NCBI RefSeq assembly: GCF_025562755.1
Contig: NZ_CP103300.1
Span: 4,217,001-4,281,000, forward strand
Direction: 5' to 3'
Origin: Endozoicomonas euniceicola
GTDB taxonomy: Bacteria > Pseudomonadota > Gammaproteobacteria > Pseudomonadales > Endozoicomonadaceae
Length of the DNA: 64,000 nucleotides
Both the position numbers and the translations under genes were made by a program. Below are positions 1 to 7,479 of the stretch, piece by piece. The notes under the pieces were generated by a model, which saw only the letters and a list, made by a program, of their open reading frames with translations, was not told where the DNA came from and did not search any database. Within the stretch, counting starts at the first letter, position 1. Each line of letters opens with the position of its first letter.

Positions 1-32
1 TATGTAGCCGTTTATGTAGCCGTTTATGTAGC
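1..32. repeat. 12-bp tandem repeat at window edge
   Basis: The unit TATGTAGCCGTT is repeated 2.7 times and runs into the window edge. Read on the minus strand in the PAP2 frame it encodes repeated Leu-His-Lys-Arg. The full copy number cannot be seen. Confidence 0.8.
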
Positions 33-907
33 AAGGGCCACAGCCAGGTTACCCAGAGAGCCAGAGCGGCGAATACGCTGAAGCGGACGGAGTAGTAAAG
101 TAACGGCTCGCTCTGTAGTTCGCTCAGATCGGGCAGGTAGTGCCAGATGGCAATGACGCTGATAGCACCAGGAACTGCCCGGGTGAAAAACAGGTGAAAG
201 GATGGGGTGGCCTGAATAGTAAACAGCAAGCCAACGGCCCCTCCGGTCAGTAACCCATTGAATTTCAGGAATATACTGTAAGGGAGCGGATGGTTGCTGC
301 CGGAGCCGATATGAAGGACTTCCCGGCAAATGAGGATAAAAATAAGCGGCAGGAGTGTTGCGGATATTGTCAGTGCTATTTTTTTCCAGCCTGCCAGCGG
401 TTTTAAATAATCGATAACTCGTTGCTCAAAAGTAATGAACAGAAAAAGCAGGATTAAGCCCAGTAGTAGCCCGAAGGCTACCTGTACGGGATAATGAACC
501 CCAAGATAAAGCCTGGAAAGGCCAACAGACAGAATCAAAAGACCTGCAACAAACCATGCCCACTTGTTTTTAAGGCTGTAGGCACTCAAGCCCCAGAACA
601 GGGTTGCATTCTGGGTGTGGCCTGATGGCATTCCATAAGACTTTTCTACCATTCCGTTAAATAATTCAGGATGGCTCCAGTATGGGCGGGGTGAAGCAAA
701 AAACTGACGACAACTACCAAATGCAATGCTGCTGATCATTGTGCCCATTGCCAGTCTGCCACCGATACGGGTATAGCCGCTCCAGTATATGACAGCAGCG
801 ATGAGTAAATGATGATATGAATAGCCATAGCTGGATAAGGCTCTTAAAGGGCCATCCATAAAAGCGAGATGGTGTTGCAGGCTGGAAATAAGAGTGTAAG
901 TATCCAC
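1..907 (-). CDS. PAP2 superfamily membrane phosphatase (3' end beyond window)
   Basis: An open frame of 302 codons runs from a GTG at 907 to the window edge without a stop. The first in-frame ATG is at 859, but the frame opens just after a TGA and the GTG sits 21 nt after the stop of the TetR gene, so either start is possible. Three PAP2 (type 2 phosphatidic acid phosphatase) motifs occur in order: CRQFFASPRP, then YGMPSGHTQNA, then SRLYLGVHYPVQ. Several hydrophobic segments surround them, as expected for an inner-membrane enzyme that dephosphorylates lipid phosphates or isoprenyl diphosphates. The last motif has Gln where the canonical SRxxxxxHxxxD motif has Asp. The substrate cannot be told from sequence. 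The visible C-terminus ends in repeated LHKR units encoded by a 12-bp tandem repeat. Confidence 0.85.
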   Translation of the reverse strand, partial: MDTYTLISSLQHHLAFMDGPLRALSSYGYSYHHLLIAAVIYWSGYTRIGGRLAMGTMISSIAFGSCRQFFASPRPYWSHPELFNGMVEKSYGMPSGHTQNATLFWGLSAYSLKNKWAWFVAGLLILSVGLSRLYLGVHYPVQVAFGLLLGLILLFLFITFEQRVIDYLKPLAGWKKIALTISATLLPLIFILICREVLHIGSGSNHPLPYSIFLKFNGLLTGGAVGLLFTIQATPSFHLFFTRAVPGAISVIAIWHYLPDLSELQSEPLLYYSVRFSVFAALALWVTWLWPLLHKRLHKRLH

Positions 908-928
908 GGTGTTTTTTAGATAGTCGGT

Positions 929-1522
929 TCAGTGATCAACAGGCATTAAAATCTGCTGTAGACTAGTTTTGACCATTGTATCCAGCTGATGCTGGTTGGG
1001 TTTGATTCGGGCAAACAATTGTAAACCCAAAAACAGGCAGGCCAGTTGTCTTGCTGTCTCTGAAGAGTCTTTTGGAAGTCTATAGCCTTTATCAGCCAGT
1101 TGACTGAGTTGTTTTTCAAAGGCGGACTGAATGTCCGTCACGCCTTGATTCACCAGATTCCGGGCCTCCTGAGGTAGCAGGTGAAGCTCGACACTGGAAC
1201 AGGCCAGAAAGCAGCAGTTACGATAGTGTTCTTCCTGATGATGACGATAACTGGTGGTTAAAAAACGACGAATTCCGTCTAATGGGGAATCGCCGGTTAA
1301 ATATCGGTTGATGCGAGTATGCATATCATGTTCCAGATAGTACTTCAGCACATTGAGATATAAGCCTTCTTTGTTTTTAAAATGATGGTACAGGCTTCCG
1401 GGGTGCAACTCGGTTACTTCCTCAAGCTGCCGCAGTGAAGTCGCTGTAAAGCCTCTTGACCAGAATAAGGCCAGAGCACTTTTTAGTACGGTTTCTTTGT
1501 CAAACGTTGAATGCCTTCCCAT
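929..1522 (-). CDS. TetR/AcrR family transcriptional regulator
   Basis: A 197-residue protein of normal TetR length. The N-terminal helix-turn-helix is clear: FDKETVLKSALALFWSRGF, then TSLRQLEEVT, then GSLYHHFKNKEGLYLNVL, the typical TetR DNA-binding signature (residues about 8-58). The rest is a helical ligand-binding and dimerisation domain with several Cys residues. It lies in the same direction as the GT39 gene (stop at 1593) and the PAP2 gene starts 21 nt downstream, so the three may share transcripts and the regulator could control its neighbours. No convincing TetR operator palindrome was seen. The ligand is unknown. Confidence 0.88.
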   Translation of the reverse strand: MGRHSTFDKETVLKSALALFWSRGFTATSLRQLEEVTELHPGSLYHHFKNKEGLYLNVLKYYLEHDMHTRINRYLTGDSPLDGIRRFLTTSYRHHQEEHYRNCCFLACSSVELHLLPQEARNLVNQGVTDIQSAFEKQLSQLADKGYRLPKDSSETARQLACLFLGLQLFARIKPNQHQLDTMVKTSLQQILMPVDH

Positions 1523-1592
1523 TATGCTATTGCTTTCAACTGAGTTACTGGAATGTAGCAGTTATTTTTGCCGGCGCTATCTTTTATTGCTT

Positions 1593-3059
1593 TTAATGTT
1601 CTGTTTTTTCTTTCCATAGTGTCCATTTCCGATAGTGGTAGATGGCGACGAAGCGCGCTTTTAAATCAGCGGGCAGGTAGTCAATATGGCCATCTTTTGT
1701 GGCCAGAAAATCTGTTTTACCATTACTAATCAGGGTCTTTATTTCATCAGCGGTATTAACCAGTACAGACTTCCCGTGGGAATAAAAGCGTGCAGAAAAA
1801 GGGCGCTTGTTAAAATAAAGAAGCTCTCCCGGATCGCTGACTTTCTCAGCGTTCATGGCCTGAATCATGGTTTTCTGGGAGTTTTTGCCGCCACCGTTTA
1901 TGAGTATGTAAATGGTGATAGCCATCATTACCGGTGTAATAAACCCGCCAGCGACAACACGTTGATGCAGAGTAGGCGTTAAATGCCTGTACCAGATGGT
2001 TGCCAGTGCCATGGCTAAAGGGGGCATCAGGGGCAAGGCGTAAGTCCAGATCATATTGCGGGCAAAGGTAAAAAACAGCAGCAGGGAAAGTAGCCAGCAC
2101 AGCAGGAACCACGCCCATTCAGAGAGTATCAGAGGTCGCCTGTGCCTGAGTTTTAACCATAATGACCGGCAGGCATAACCGACAAGGATTAAAGACCAGG
2201 GAAAGCCGCCCGCAATAAAGTAAGGCCAGATCATGCCAACAGGGCGAATATGGGCTGAGCCATAATGATCACCTTCCCAGCCACTGTCCAGGTAGCGGCT
2301 GAAGTGTTCTCCGATGATCATGTATTCCAGCATACCCGGAGTCTTTAGCTCGGCTGCAATAAACCATGGCAGGGCGATAATGGCCGCCAGCAGGCTGCCA
2401 CTGATCCAGGGCAGACGCTGCCAGAGTTGCAAAAACTGTTTTCGCAGCAGGCACCATAAAAAGATGGGCAGCCCTGCCAGTACCAGTCCGGCAAGGCTTT
2501 TTGACAGCAGCGTCAGGGCTGACCCGGTAAAGAACAGGTAGCCCCAGCGTCTGGCCTGTGTCGGGTTGTTGCTGTGAAAGCCTATCCATAAACCGGTCAG
2601 GCACAGAGTAATGCTGAAGACCATAACCGGATCAGCCAGCAGCGCACCGGACAGAACCAGAAACATGGCGCTGGTGGTCAGAATCAGAATGGCCAGCTTT
2701 CCTGCCTGTTGACTGAGTTGAAAAGACGTTAGCTTCCAGGTAAGCCAAAGGGTACCAACGCTGACGAGCAGGGAGGGGAGGCGGGCGGCAAACTCGTTGA
2801 TACCGAAGAGTTTGAAGCTGATGGCAGACATCCAGATAAACAGAGGCGGTTTGCCCCAGAATGGCACATCGTAATCGAAATACGGGGTGATCCAGTCATT
2901 GGTCTCGACCATCAGGCGCACCATTTCGGCGTAGCGGGCTTCGCTGGTGTCCATCAGCGGATAGGCTCCAAGCGACAGTAGACGCATAATAAGGGCGGTG
3001 GCAATAATGATTGTACCGTAAAGCCAGAGCTTTGTTGGATGGTGAGAGTCTGGATTCAT
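1593..3059 (-). CDS. ArnT-like glycosyltransferase family 39 membrane protein
   Basis: A 488-residue polytopic membrane protein. The N-terminal part has the GT39 (PMT/ArnT) signature: a first membrane helix, then DTSEARYAEMVRLMVE, DWITPYFDYDVPFWGKPP and LFIWMSAISFKLFG, with the acidic residue after the first helix thought to be catalytic in this family. About ten further hydrophobic helices and a soluble C-terminal segment follow. Known relatives transfer a sugar from an undecaprenyl-phosphate carrier to lipid A or protein on the periplasmic side. Length is slightly short of E. coli ArnT (about 550 residues). No arn operon is beside it, so the donor and acceptor are open. It precedes the TetR gene in the same direction. 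Confidence 0.82.
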   Translation of the reverse strand: MNPDSHHPTKLWLYGTIIIATALIMRLLSLGAYPLMDTSEARYAEMVRLMVETNDWITPYFDYDVPFWGKPPLFIWMSAISFKLFGINEFAARLPSLLVSVGTLWLTWKLTSFQLSQQAGKLAILILTTSAMFLVLSGALLADPVMVFSITLCLTGLWIGFHSNNPTQARRWGYLFFTGSALTLLSKSLAGLVLAGLPIFLWCLLRKQFLQLWQRLPWISGSLLAAIIALPWFIAAELKTPGMLEYMIIGEHFSRYLDSGWEGDHYGSAHIRPVGMIWPYFIAGGFPWSLILVGYACRSLWLKLRHRRPLILSEWAWFLLCWLLSLLLFFTFARNMIWTYALPLMPPLAMALATIWYRHLTPTLHQRVVAGGFITPVMMAITIYILINGGGKNSQKTMIQAMNAEKVSDPGELLYFNKRPFSARFYSHGKSVLVNTADEIKTLISNGKTDFLATKDGHIDYLPADLKARFVAIYHYRKWTLWKEKTEH

Positions 3060-3159
3060 TCTTATTGTTGATCCCTGTGCCTGAGTATGGTTCAGGTTAG
3101 TCTATTCAGACTGCAAAAGTATTATTTTTCTGTCAATCCACATTCTGAGTAATTATGGC

Positions 3160-3795
3160 TTATCCGTTCCGCTGTTTTATCCTGCTTGCGTAGTTTTTTT
3201 CAAAGGCCTCTTTCCCCATGGCACTTTCCATTACGGAAATCTGGGCATTGATCATCCGGTCGAAAGCATCCAGACAACGTTGATGTTCATCAGGCTTCTG
3301 GCTGGTCTCTCTTAACAGGGCAACGGTTGCTTCAATGGTGGAAAGGGCACCTTTCTCCGGCGTTTTTCTAATGGTGTAGGCTGAAGTCTGTGTTTCGGAC
3401 AGGGTGAGTGCGGGCAGCTCTTGCAGAACCGGGTTCAGATAATAGATTTTTTTTGCCTTACGCCAGGTACCATCCAGAATCACGCAAAGCTCCGGTATGG
3501 CATGAGTTGCAGTGTACGCCTTAACGGTAACGGCGTTCTCTGAAGGAAACAGCAGACAGGCGTGCCGGTTTGCCAGCTGCTTTTCCAGCGCTTTGGACTC
3601 GGTAAAGTCTTCACCCACCAGAATATTGCAATTACTGATGCCGAGGCTGGCAATGCGGGCACTGTTGATGGGGTGGCGGGTTTCAGAAGGGTGCTGCACG
3701 ATCAGCAGGTCGATACAGGCTTTTTCCGGCTTCAGGCCTTTGCAGTAACAAGCAGATAAAGGACGAAGGCAGCGGGGGCACTCAATTCGGGCCAT
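3160..3795 (-). CDS. tapT: DTW domain protein, tRNA-uridine aminocarboxypropyltransferase (TapT-like)
   Basis: 211 residues. The N-terminus has a Cys cluster (CPRCLRPLSACYC) typical of the family, probably binding metal. The defining motif appears as LDGTWRKAKK near residue 107, with the upstream QHPSETRHPINSARI segment also conserved. Family members (E. coli TapT/YfiP) add the 3-amino-3-carboxypropyl group of S-adenosylmethionine to U47 of tRNA to make acp3U. The start ATG lies inside the last 14 nt of the upstream AlkB-like gene, so the two are probably translationally coupled in an RNA/DNA maintenance operon. The exact tRNA target is inferred from the family. Confidence 0.82.
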   Translation of the reverse strand: MARIECPRCLRPLSACYCKGLKPEKACIDLLIVQHPSETRHPINSARIASLGISNCNILVGEDFTESKALEKQLANRHACLLFPSENAVTVKAYTATHAIPELCVILDGTWRKAKKIYYLNPVLQELPALTLSETQTSAYTIRKTPEKGALSTIEATVALLRETSQKPDEHQRCLDAFDRMINAQISVMESAMGKEAFEKNYASRIKQRNG

Positions 3796-4453
3796 GCAGG
3801 ATATTCCTGAAGGTCAGGTTGATACGGGGCTCAATCTGGCGAGCGGTTTTCGGCAGGCAATGTTGCCAGTGTGACTGAGAATGTCCAGACATCACCAGCA
3901 GGGAGCCACTGTTTAAGTTAATCGTGATGCCTTTTATGGCTTTGTTATATTTGTGTCGGAGTTTAAACCGGCGGGTTTCGCCAAGGCTCAGGGAGGCAAT
4001 CACGGGTTGCTCCCCCAGCTCCGGTTCATCGTCGCTGTGCCAGCCGTTACTGTCACTGCCATTCCGATACAGGTTAAGCAGGACACAGTTGAAGGTGTGT
4101 TGGCTCAGTTGCTCAACTCTTGTTTTCAATTGCAGTAGTTGAGGTGTCCAGGGCAGGGGGGCAAGGTTCAACCCTGAGTAACTGTAGTGACAATGAGTAT
4201 CGCCATACCATGCCTGTAATCTTGGAATGGCTATACGCCGACCAAACAGCTGGATTTTATCCTGCCGCCACGGGGTGCTGGCGATAAGGTCGTTAAAGCA
4301 CTGCTCGGAATCTGTGGGTGTTAATGCTTCTGACCAGAACTGTAGTTGTGCATCTTGTGCTGGAATCAACTCACAAGCAGGCATAGATTCTGATCTGTCT
4401 GTTATTAAGTGTTTCAGGAATGATAACAGAGCAGGCAGTGGCTGCCTGCTCAA
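3782..4453 (-). CDS. AlkB-like 2-oxoglutarate/Fe(II)-dependent dioxygenase
   Basis: 223 residues, ALKBH2/3-like in layout. The iron-binding facial triad is visible: WHSDDE (His and Asp near residue 139) and a distal His in the SQSHWQHCLPK segment. RINLTFRNI supplies the Arg that binds 2-oxoglutarate, and the nucleotide-recognition stretch NLYRNGSDSNGWHSD is typical. Enzymes of this group remove methyl lesions such as 1-methyladenine and 3-methylcytosine from DNA or RNA. The first 23 residues before a second Met (MPACELIPAQD) are not obviously part of the domain, so the real start may be 69 nt downstream. It overlaps the TapT-like gene by 14 nt. Confidence 0.85.
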   Translation of the reverse strand: MSRQPLPALLSFLKHLITDRSESMPACELIPAQDAQLQFWSEALTPTDSEQCFNDLIASTPWRQDKIQLFGRRIAIPRLQAWYGDTHCHYSYSGLNLAPLPWTPQLLQLKTRVEQLSQHTFNCVLLNLYRNGSDSNGWHSDDEPELGEQPVIASLSLGETRRFKLRHKYNKAIKGITINLNSGSLLVMSGHSQSHWQHCLPKTARQIEPRINLTFRNILHGPN

Positions 4454-4471
4454 GAGCTCAGGCGATTATAG

Positions 4472-4756
4472 TCACTTGTGCTTCATCTGGAAAATCAGCT
4501 TCTCTGCCGTGCAGTCAAAGTCAAACATGGCGCGAATATAAGGCTTGCCACCTTCTTCGACGACTTCCGATTTAACCTGGCAGTTGCCGGATCCAACGGA
4601 ACGGGCGTCTTTTTCCATCCGGGTAAACTGTTCTTTGGCAGACATCTGGTCGTTATCACAGAAGTCCAGTGTCAGAAGGGTGTCGTCTTCCCGGATCAGT
4701 GTGCCAACTTCAACACAGTTGCAGGCAACGCTATCGTACTGGTCGGTGTCTTTCAT
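4472..4756 (-). CDS. DUF406 (YfcZ/YiiS family) protein
   Basis: 94 residues, the usual length of this small cytosolic family. Conserved features include an N-terminal CNCVEVGTLIREDD with paired Cys, the central EKDARSVGSGNCQV, and the ending FDFDCTAEKLIFQMKHK, which match E. coli YfcZ in order and spacing. No function is established for the family. The ribosome binding site is GAGGT, 7 nt before the ATG. A strong terminator-like hairpin (4772-4798) stands only 15 nt upstream of the start codon. It is followed by the AlkB-like gene in the same direction. Confidence 0.8.
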   Translation of the reverse strand: MKDTDQYDSVACNCVEVGTLIREDDTLLTLDFCDNDQMSAKEQFTRMEKDARSVGSGNCQVKSEVVEEGGKPYIRAMFDFDCTAEKLIFQMKHK

Positions 4757-4771
4757 GAACGTACCTCATAG

Positions 4772-4798
4772 AAAAACCGGGCAGCTGGCCCGGTTTTT
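4772..4798. terminator. Perfect stem-loop with T runs on both strands
   Basis: AAAAACCGGGC, a 5-nt loop, then GCCCGGTTTTT: an 11-bp perfect stem with the A and T runs inside it, a classical rho-independent terminator in either direction. On the minus strand it lies directly ahead of the DUF406 ribosome binding site, so it would either block read-through from the effector region or act in the DUF406 leader. Confidence 0.8.
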
Positions 4799-4924
4799 AA
4801 CTTTGTTATGGCAGAGAATCAGACAGAGTTAATTGGTTGTCAGCAATGTGTCTGTCCAGCCTCAAGAGCCTCATGGGCAAGGTCATCTTATACCAAACCA
4901 CTACAAGCGGAAACTGTTAAACCA

Positions 4925-5045
4925 ACAGGTTCATCACAAACATTGACTAAAGCTATTGGCGATACAGGTACGGAACAGGGTGGGGTACAGGCTGCCACGA
5001 GTACCGATAACACCAGGTATTCGGTCAGCGCACTGAATGGTAGAG
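4925..5045 (-). pseudogene. Decayed copy of the yjiG 3' end (outer copy)
   Basis: About 120 bp can be aligned with the 3' end of intact yjiG (7013-7143), for example ACAGGTTCATCACAAACAT and GCTGCCACGAGTACC, but with many substitutions and loss of frame. It lies downstream of the first YopT-like gene. Together with the copy at 5978-6107 it shows that a unit of about 1.04-1.06 kb has been duplicated. The 300-bp stretch 4800-5115 holds nothing else recognisable. Confidence 0.75.
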
Positions 5046-5115
5046 CCCGTCAGGTAAGGCTGGAGGGTTGCCTGTCCTCTCGCACAGCCATATTATGCTT
5101 TTTACTGGAAGTGTT

Positions 5116-5718
5116 TCACGAATCCAGCCCAACCTTGTGGAGATACCACTTACCATCGTACTTTTTATACCTTTCTTTGAGATAACTTCCCACAAACCAT
5201 GTAAAACTCGGTAAATTAAAACAAGTGTAAAGCCCATGGGCGGGTTCAAATACTTCAAATACTTTATCGTCGCACCGAAAACCTGCCGAATGACCATTGT
5301 ACAGCGCATTATCACCAGCGCTGTTAAAAAACACTAAAATAAAGTGCCCGGTCTTTGTTGACATCCATTCAGGAATAAAGGGTGCAGCATTAACCATTCC
5401 TCCAGCTGTATTATCCACAGAAATCAGGTTTTGGCTTTGTAGTAAAAAAGGAATACCGGCACCATAACCCAGGCTTTTAGAAGGAAATAAGTGCTTCCAG
5501 GCATAGGATGCCTGAATAATTGAGGCTGACATTGTATCAAATTCATCAGCACTCAATACACCTTTTCCTTTTGAAGCGAGACTTTTTTTTATCCAGGCGA
5601 CTACCATGCCGGAGCAAATACCTGCCTTTTCCTTGTCAAGAGAAGGGCAAAGGTTTTTTTTGTTCCAGAGAGAATTAACAGAATAAAAACAATTTATGCT
5701 AAAAACTTTCATATACAT
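5116..5718 (-). CDS. YopT-like (C58-type) cysteine protease candidate, copy 1
   Basis: 200 residues. The N-terminal block KAGICSGMVVAWIKK places a Cys (residue 35) in the context seen for the catalytic Cys of the YopT/AvrPphB family. NGHSAGF (His 143) and, 15 residues later, VFEPAHGLY resemble the family's catalytic His and the Asp-Pro turn, but the Asp is replaced by Glu (158). There is no signal peptide, as expected for an effector delivered by a type III or similar system. It is about 85% identical by eye to the neighbouring paralogue at 6152-6757. GC content is lower than the flanking core genes. Function is inferred; the active-site substitution leaves activity uncertain. Confidence 0.55.
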   Translation of the reverse strand: MYMKVFSINCFYSVNSLWNKKNLCPSLDKEKAGICSGMVVAWIKKSLASKGKGVLSADEFDTMSASIIQASYAWKHLFPSKSLGYGAGIPFLLQSQNLISVDNTAGGMVNAAPFIPEWMSTKTGHFILVFFNSAGDNALYNGHSAGFRCDDKVFEVFEPAHGLYTCFNLPSFTWFVGSYLKERYKKYDGKWYLHKVGLDS

Positions 5719-5904
5719 ATTAAGTAATCCTCAAAAGCTAATTCTCGTTTTTTCAGTTTTCTAGATTCGTATCATAATAGATGCATATCTGCTTTAATCA
5801 ATGGGGCGTCACTCATCTTTGTAATGAATCAAAACGGGTGAGAGCCTTATACGACAGGCCGAAATACCGCTGGATATAACGTGGTTCAGTATTTAACGAC
5901 AAAA

Positions 5905-5933
5905 AAAGCCAGCTTTTTTCAGAAGCTGGCTTT
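5905..5933 (-). terminator. Duplicated copy of the yjiG terminator
   Basis: The stem AAAGCCAGCTT / AAGCTGGCTTT, with a T run on the minus strand, is identical to the hairpin at 6941-6969. It was carried along in the tandem duplication. It lies between the yjiG fragment and the first YopT-like gene, which is transcribed away from it. The rest of 5719-5977 is AT-rich upstream sequence of the effector gene, near-identical to 6758-7012. Confidence 0.8.
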
Positions 5934-5977
5934 GGAGGAAACGATGGAAGCGTTCCTGGCAATGAATGAAGGCGGCC

Positions 5978-6107
5978 CAGACGAAGAACAGGTTCATCAC
6001 AAACATCGCCATAAAGCTGTTAGCGATACAGATACCGAACAGGATCGGGTACAAGCTGCCACGAGTACCGATAACCCAGGGATTCGGCCAGCGTACTGAA
6101 TGGCTAT
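5978..6107 (-). pseudogene. Decayed copy of the yjiG 3' end (inner copy)
   Basis: In the minus frame it still reads VIGTRGSLYPILFGICIAN followed by SFMAMFVMNLFFV, nearly identical to the last 34 residues of intact YjiG. The stop codon TGA has become TGG, so the frame runs on, and the part upstream of VIGTRG is scrambled. It follows the second YopT-like gene in the direction of transcription. Identity to the intact copy is much higher than for the copy at 4925-5045, suggesting it is the younger duplication or that it has been corrected by gene conversion. Confidence 0.85.
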
Positions 6108-6151
6108 CTGTTCTCTCGCACAGCCATATTGTGCTTTTTACTGGAAGTGTT

Positions 6152-6757
6152 TCACGAATACAGCTCAACCTTGTGGAGATACCACTTACCGTCGTAATAT
6201 TCATACATTTCTTCGAGATAACGTGTCACAAACGTTGTAAAAGTCGGTATATCAGAATAATTGAAAAGCCCAGTGTTGGGTTCAAATATTTCAAACGCTT
6301 TATCTTCGTACCGAAAACCTGCCGTATGACCGTTCCACACCGAATCATCGCCAGCTTTGTTAAAAAACACTAAAATAAAGTGCCCAGTATTTATTGATAT
6401 CCATTCATAAATCCAGGGTATAGCACAAGCCATCTCTCCAACTGCATCGTCCACGGAAATCAGGTTTTGGCTTTGTAGTAAAAAAGGAATACCGGCACCA
6501 TAACCCATGCTTTTAGAAGGAAACAAGTGTTTCCAGTTATAGGTTGCCTGAATAATTGAGGCTGACATTGTATCAAGTTCATCAGCACTCAATACACCTT
6601 TCCCTTTTGAAGCGAGACTTTTTTTTATCCAGGCGACTACCAGGCCGGAGCAAATGCCTGCCTTTTCAAATTTAACAGCAGGGCAAAGGTTTTTTTTGTT
6701 CCAGAGAGTATTAACTGAATAAGAATAACTTGTCGTGTTAAGAACTTTCTTATACAT
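6152..6757 (-). CDS. YopT-like (C58-type) cysteine protease candidate, copy 2
   Basis: 201 residues, a close paralogue of the protein at 5116-5718. The same three positions are kept: Cys 36 in EKAGICSGLVVAWIKK, His 144 in NGHTAGF and Glu 159 in IFEPNTGLF, where the spacing fits the C-H-D triad of YopT-like proteases except for Glu in place of Asp. Divergence between the copies is concentrated in the N-terminal 30 residues and around residues 105-125. The upstream regions of both genes are nearly identical, so they are probably expressed alike. No chaperone or secretion apparatus gene is beside them. Effector function is an inference. Confidence 0.55.
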   Translation of the reverse strand: MYKKVLNTTSYSYSVNTLWNKKNLCPAVKFEKAGICSGLVVAWIKKSLASKGKGVLSADELDTMSASIIQATYNWKHLFPSKSMGYGAGIPFLLQSQNLISVDDAVGEMACAIPWIYEWISINTGHFILVFFNKAGDDSVWNGHTAGFRYEDKAFEIFEPNTGLFNYSDIPTFTTFVTRYLEEMYEYYDGKWYLHKVELYS

Positions 6758-6940
6758 ATTAAGTAATCCTCAAAAGCTGATTCTCGTTTTTTCAGTTTTC
6801 TGGATTTTTATCATAGATGCATACCTGCTGTAATCAATAGGGCATCACTCATTTTTGTAATGAATGAAAACGGGTGCGAGCCTTATACGACAGGGCGAAA
6901 TACTGCTGGATATAACGTGGTTCAGTATTTAACGACAAAA

Positions 6941-6969
6941 AAAGCCAGCTTTTTTCAGAAGCTGGCTTT
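6941..6969 (-). terminator. Rho-independent terminator downstream of yjiG
   Basis: An 11-bp stem AAAGCCAGCTT / AAGCTGGCTTT with a TTTTTTT run following on the minus strand, 44 nt after the yjiG stop codon. It ends the yjiH-yjiG transcript. Confidence 0.85.
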
Positions 6970-7012
6970 GGAGGAAGCGGTAGAAGCGTTCCCGGCAATG
7001 AATGAAGGTGGC

Positions 7013-7477
7013 TCAGACGAAGAACAGGTTCATCACAAACATCGCCATAAAGCTGTTAGCGATACAGATCGCGAACATGATCGGGTACAGACTGCCACGG
7101 GTACCAATGACACCCAGGATACGACCTGCGTATTGGATGGTGGAACCGCACAGGTAGATAGCCGGAGCCAGAATGGCAATGTGTTCACCGGTCAGGACGC
7201 CTTCAGAGAACAGGCCCATCACGATACCCACCGCACCACCCATAGACATGACTGCGCCCATAATCACCGCAGCGCCTTCACCCGGCAGACCAACCAGTAC
7301 CATCAGTGGTTCAAACAGAGTACCCAATGCGCCCAGTGCGCCGGTTACGTTCAGGGCTTTAATGATGATAAAAGCCATCATTACATTGGGGATGGTGCTC
7401 ATTGCACCAATGTTCCAACCCTTGCGAGCGCCTTCGACAAAGACGTCAGTGATCATCTTTTTGCTAGCTTCAGCCAT
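7013..7477 (-). CDS. yjiG: YjiG-type inner membrane protein with nucleoside-recognition (Gate) domain
   Basis: 154 residues, matching E. coli YjiG in length. It has four to five hydrophobic helices and conserved segments such as EGARKGWNIGAMSTIPNVMM, GLPGEGAAVIMGAVMSMGG and IGTRGSLYPIMFAICIANSF, which place it in the SpmB/YjiG branch of the Gate-domain family. The role of YjiG is not firmly known; a transport or signalling complex with YjiH is likely. The start lies 2 nt after the yjiH stop, so the two form one operon. Its 3' end is duplicated twice further along (4925-5045 and 5978-6107). Confidence 0.85.
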   Translation of the reverse strand: MAEASKKMITDVFVEGARKGWNIGAMSTIPNVMMAFIIIKALNVTGALGALGTLFEPLMVLVGLPGEGAAVIMGAVMSMGGAVGIVMGLFSEGVLTGEHIAILAPAIYLCGSTIQYAGRILGVIGTRGSLYPIMFAICIANSFMAMFVMNLFFV

Positions 7478-7479
7478 GG

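Noticed and set aside
24..329. 101-codon minus-strand frame at the window start
   Set aside because: It is an out-of-phase frame within the PAP2 gene, whose own frame carries three conserved motifs.
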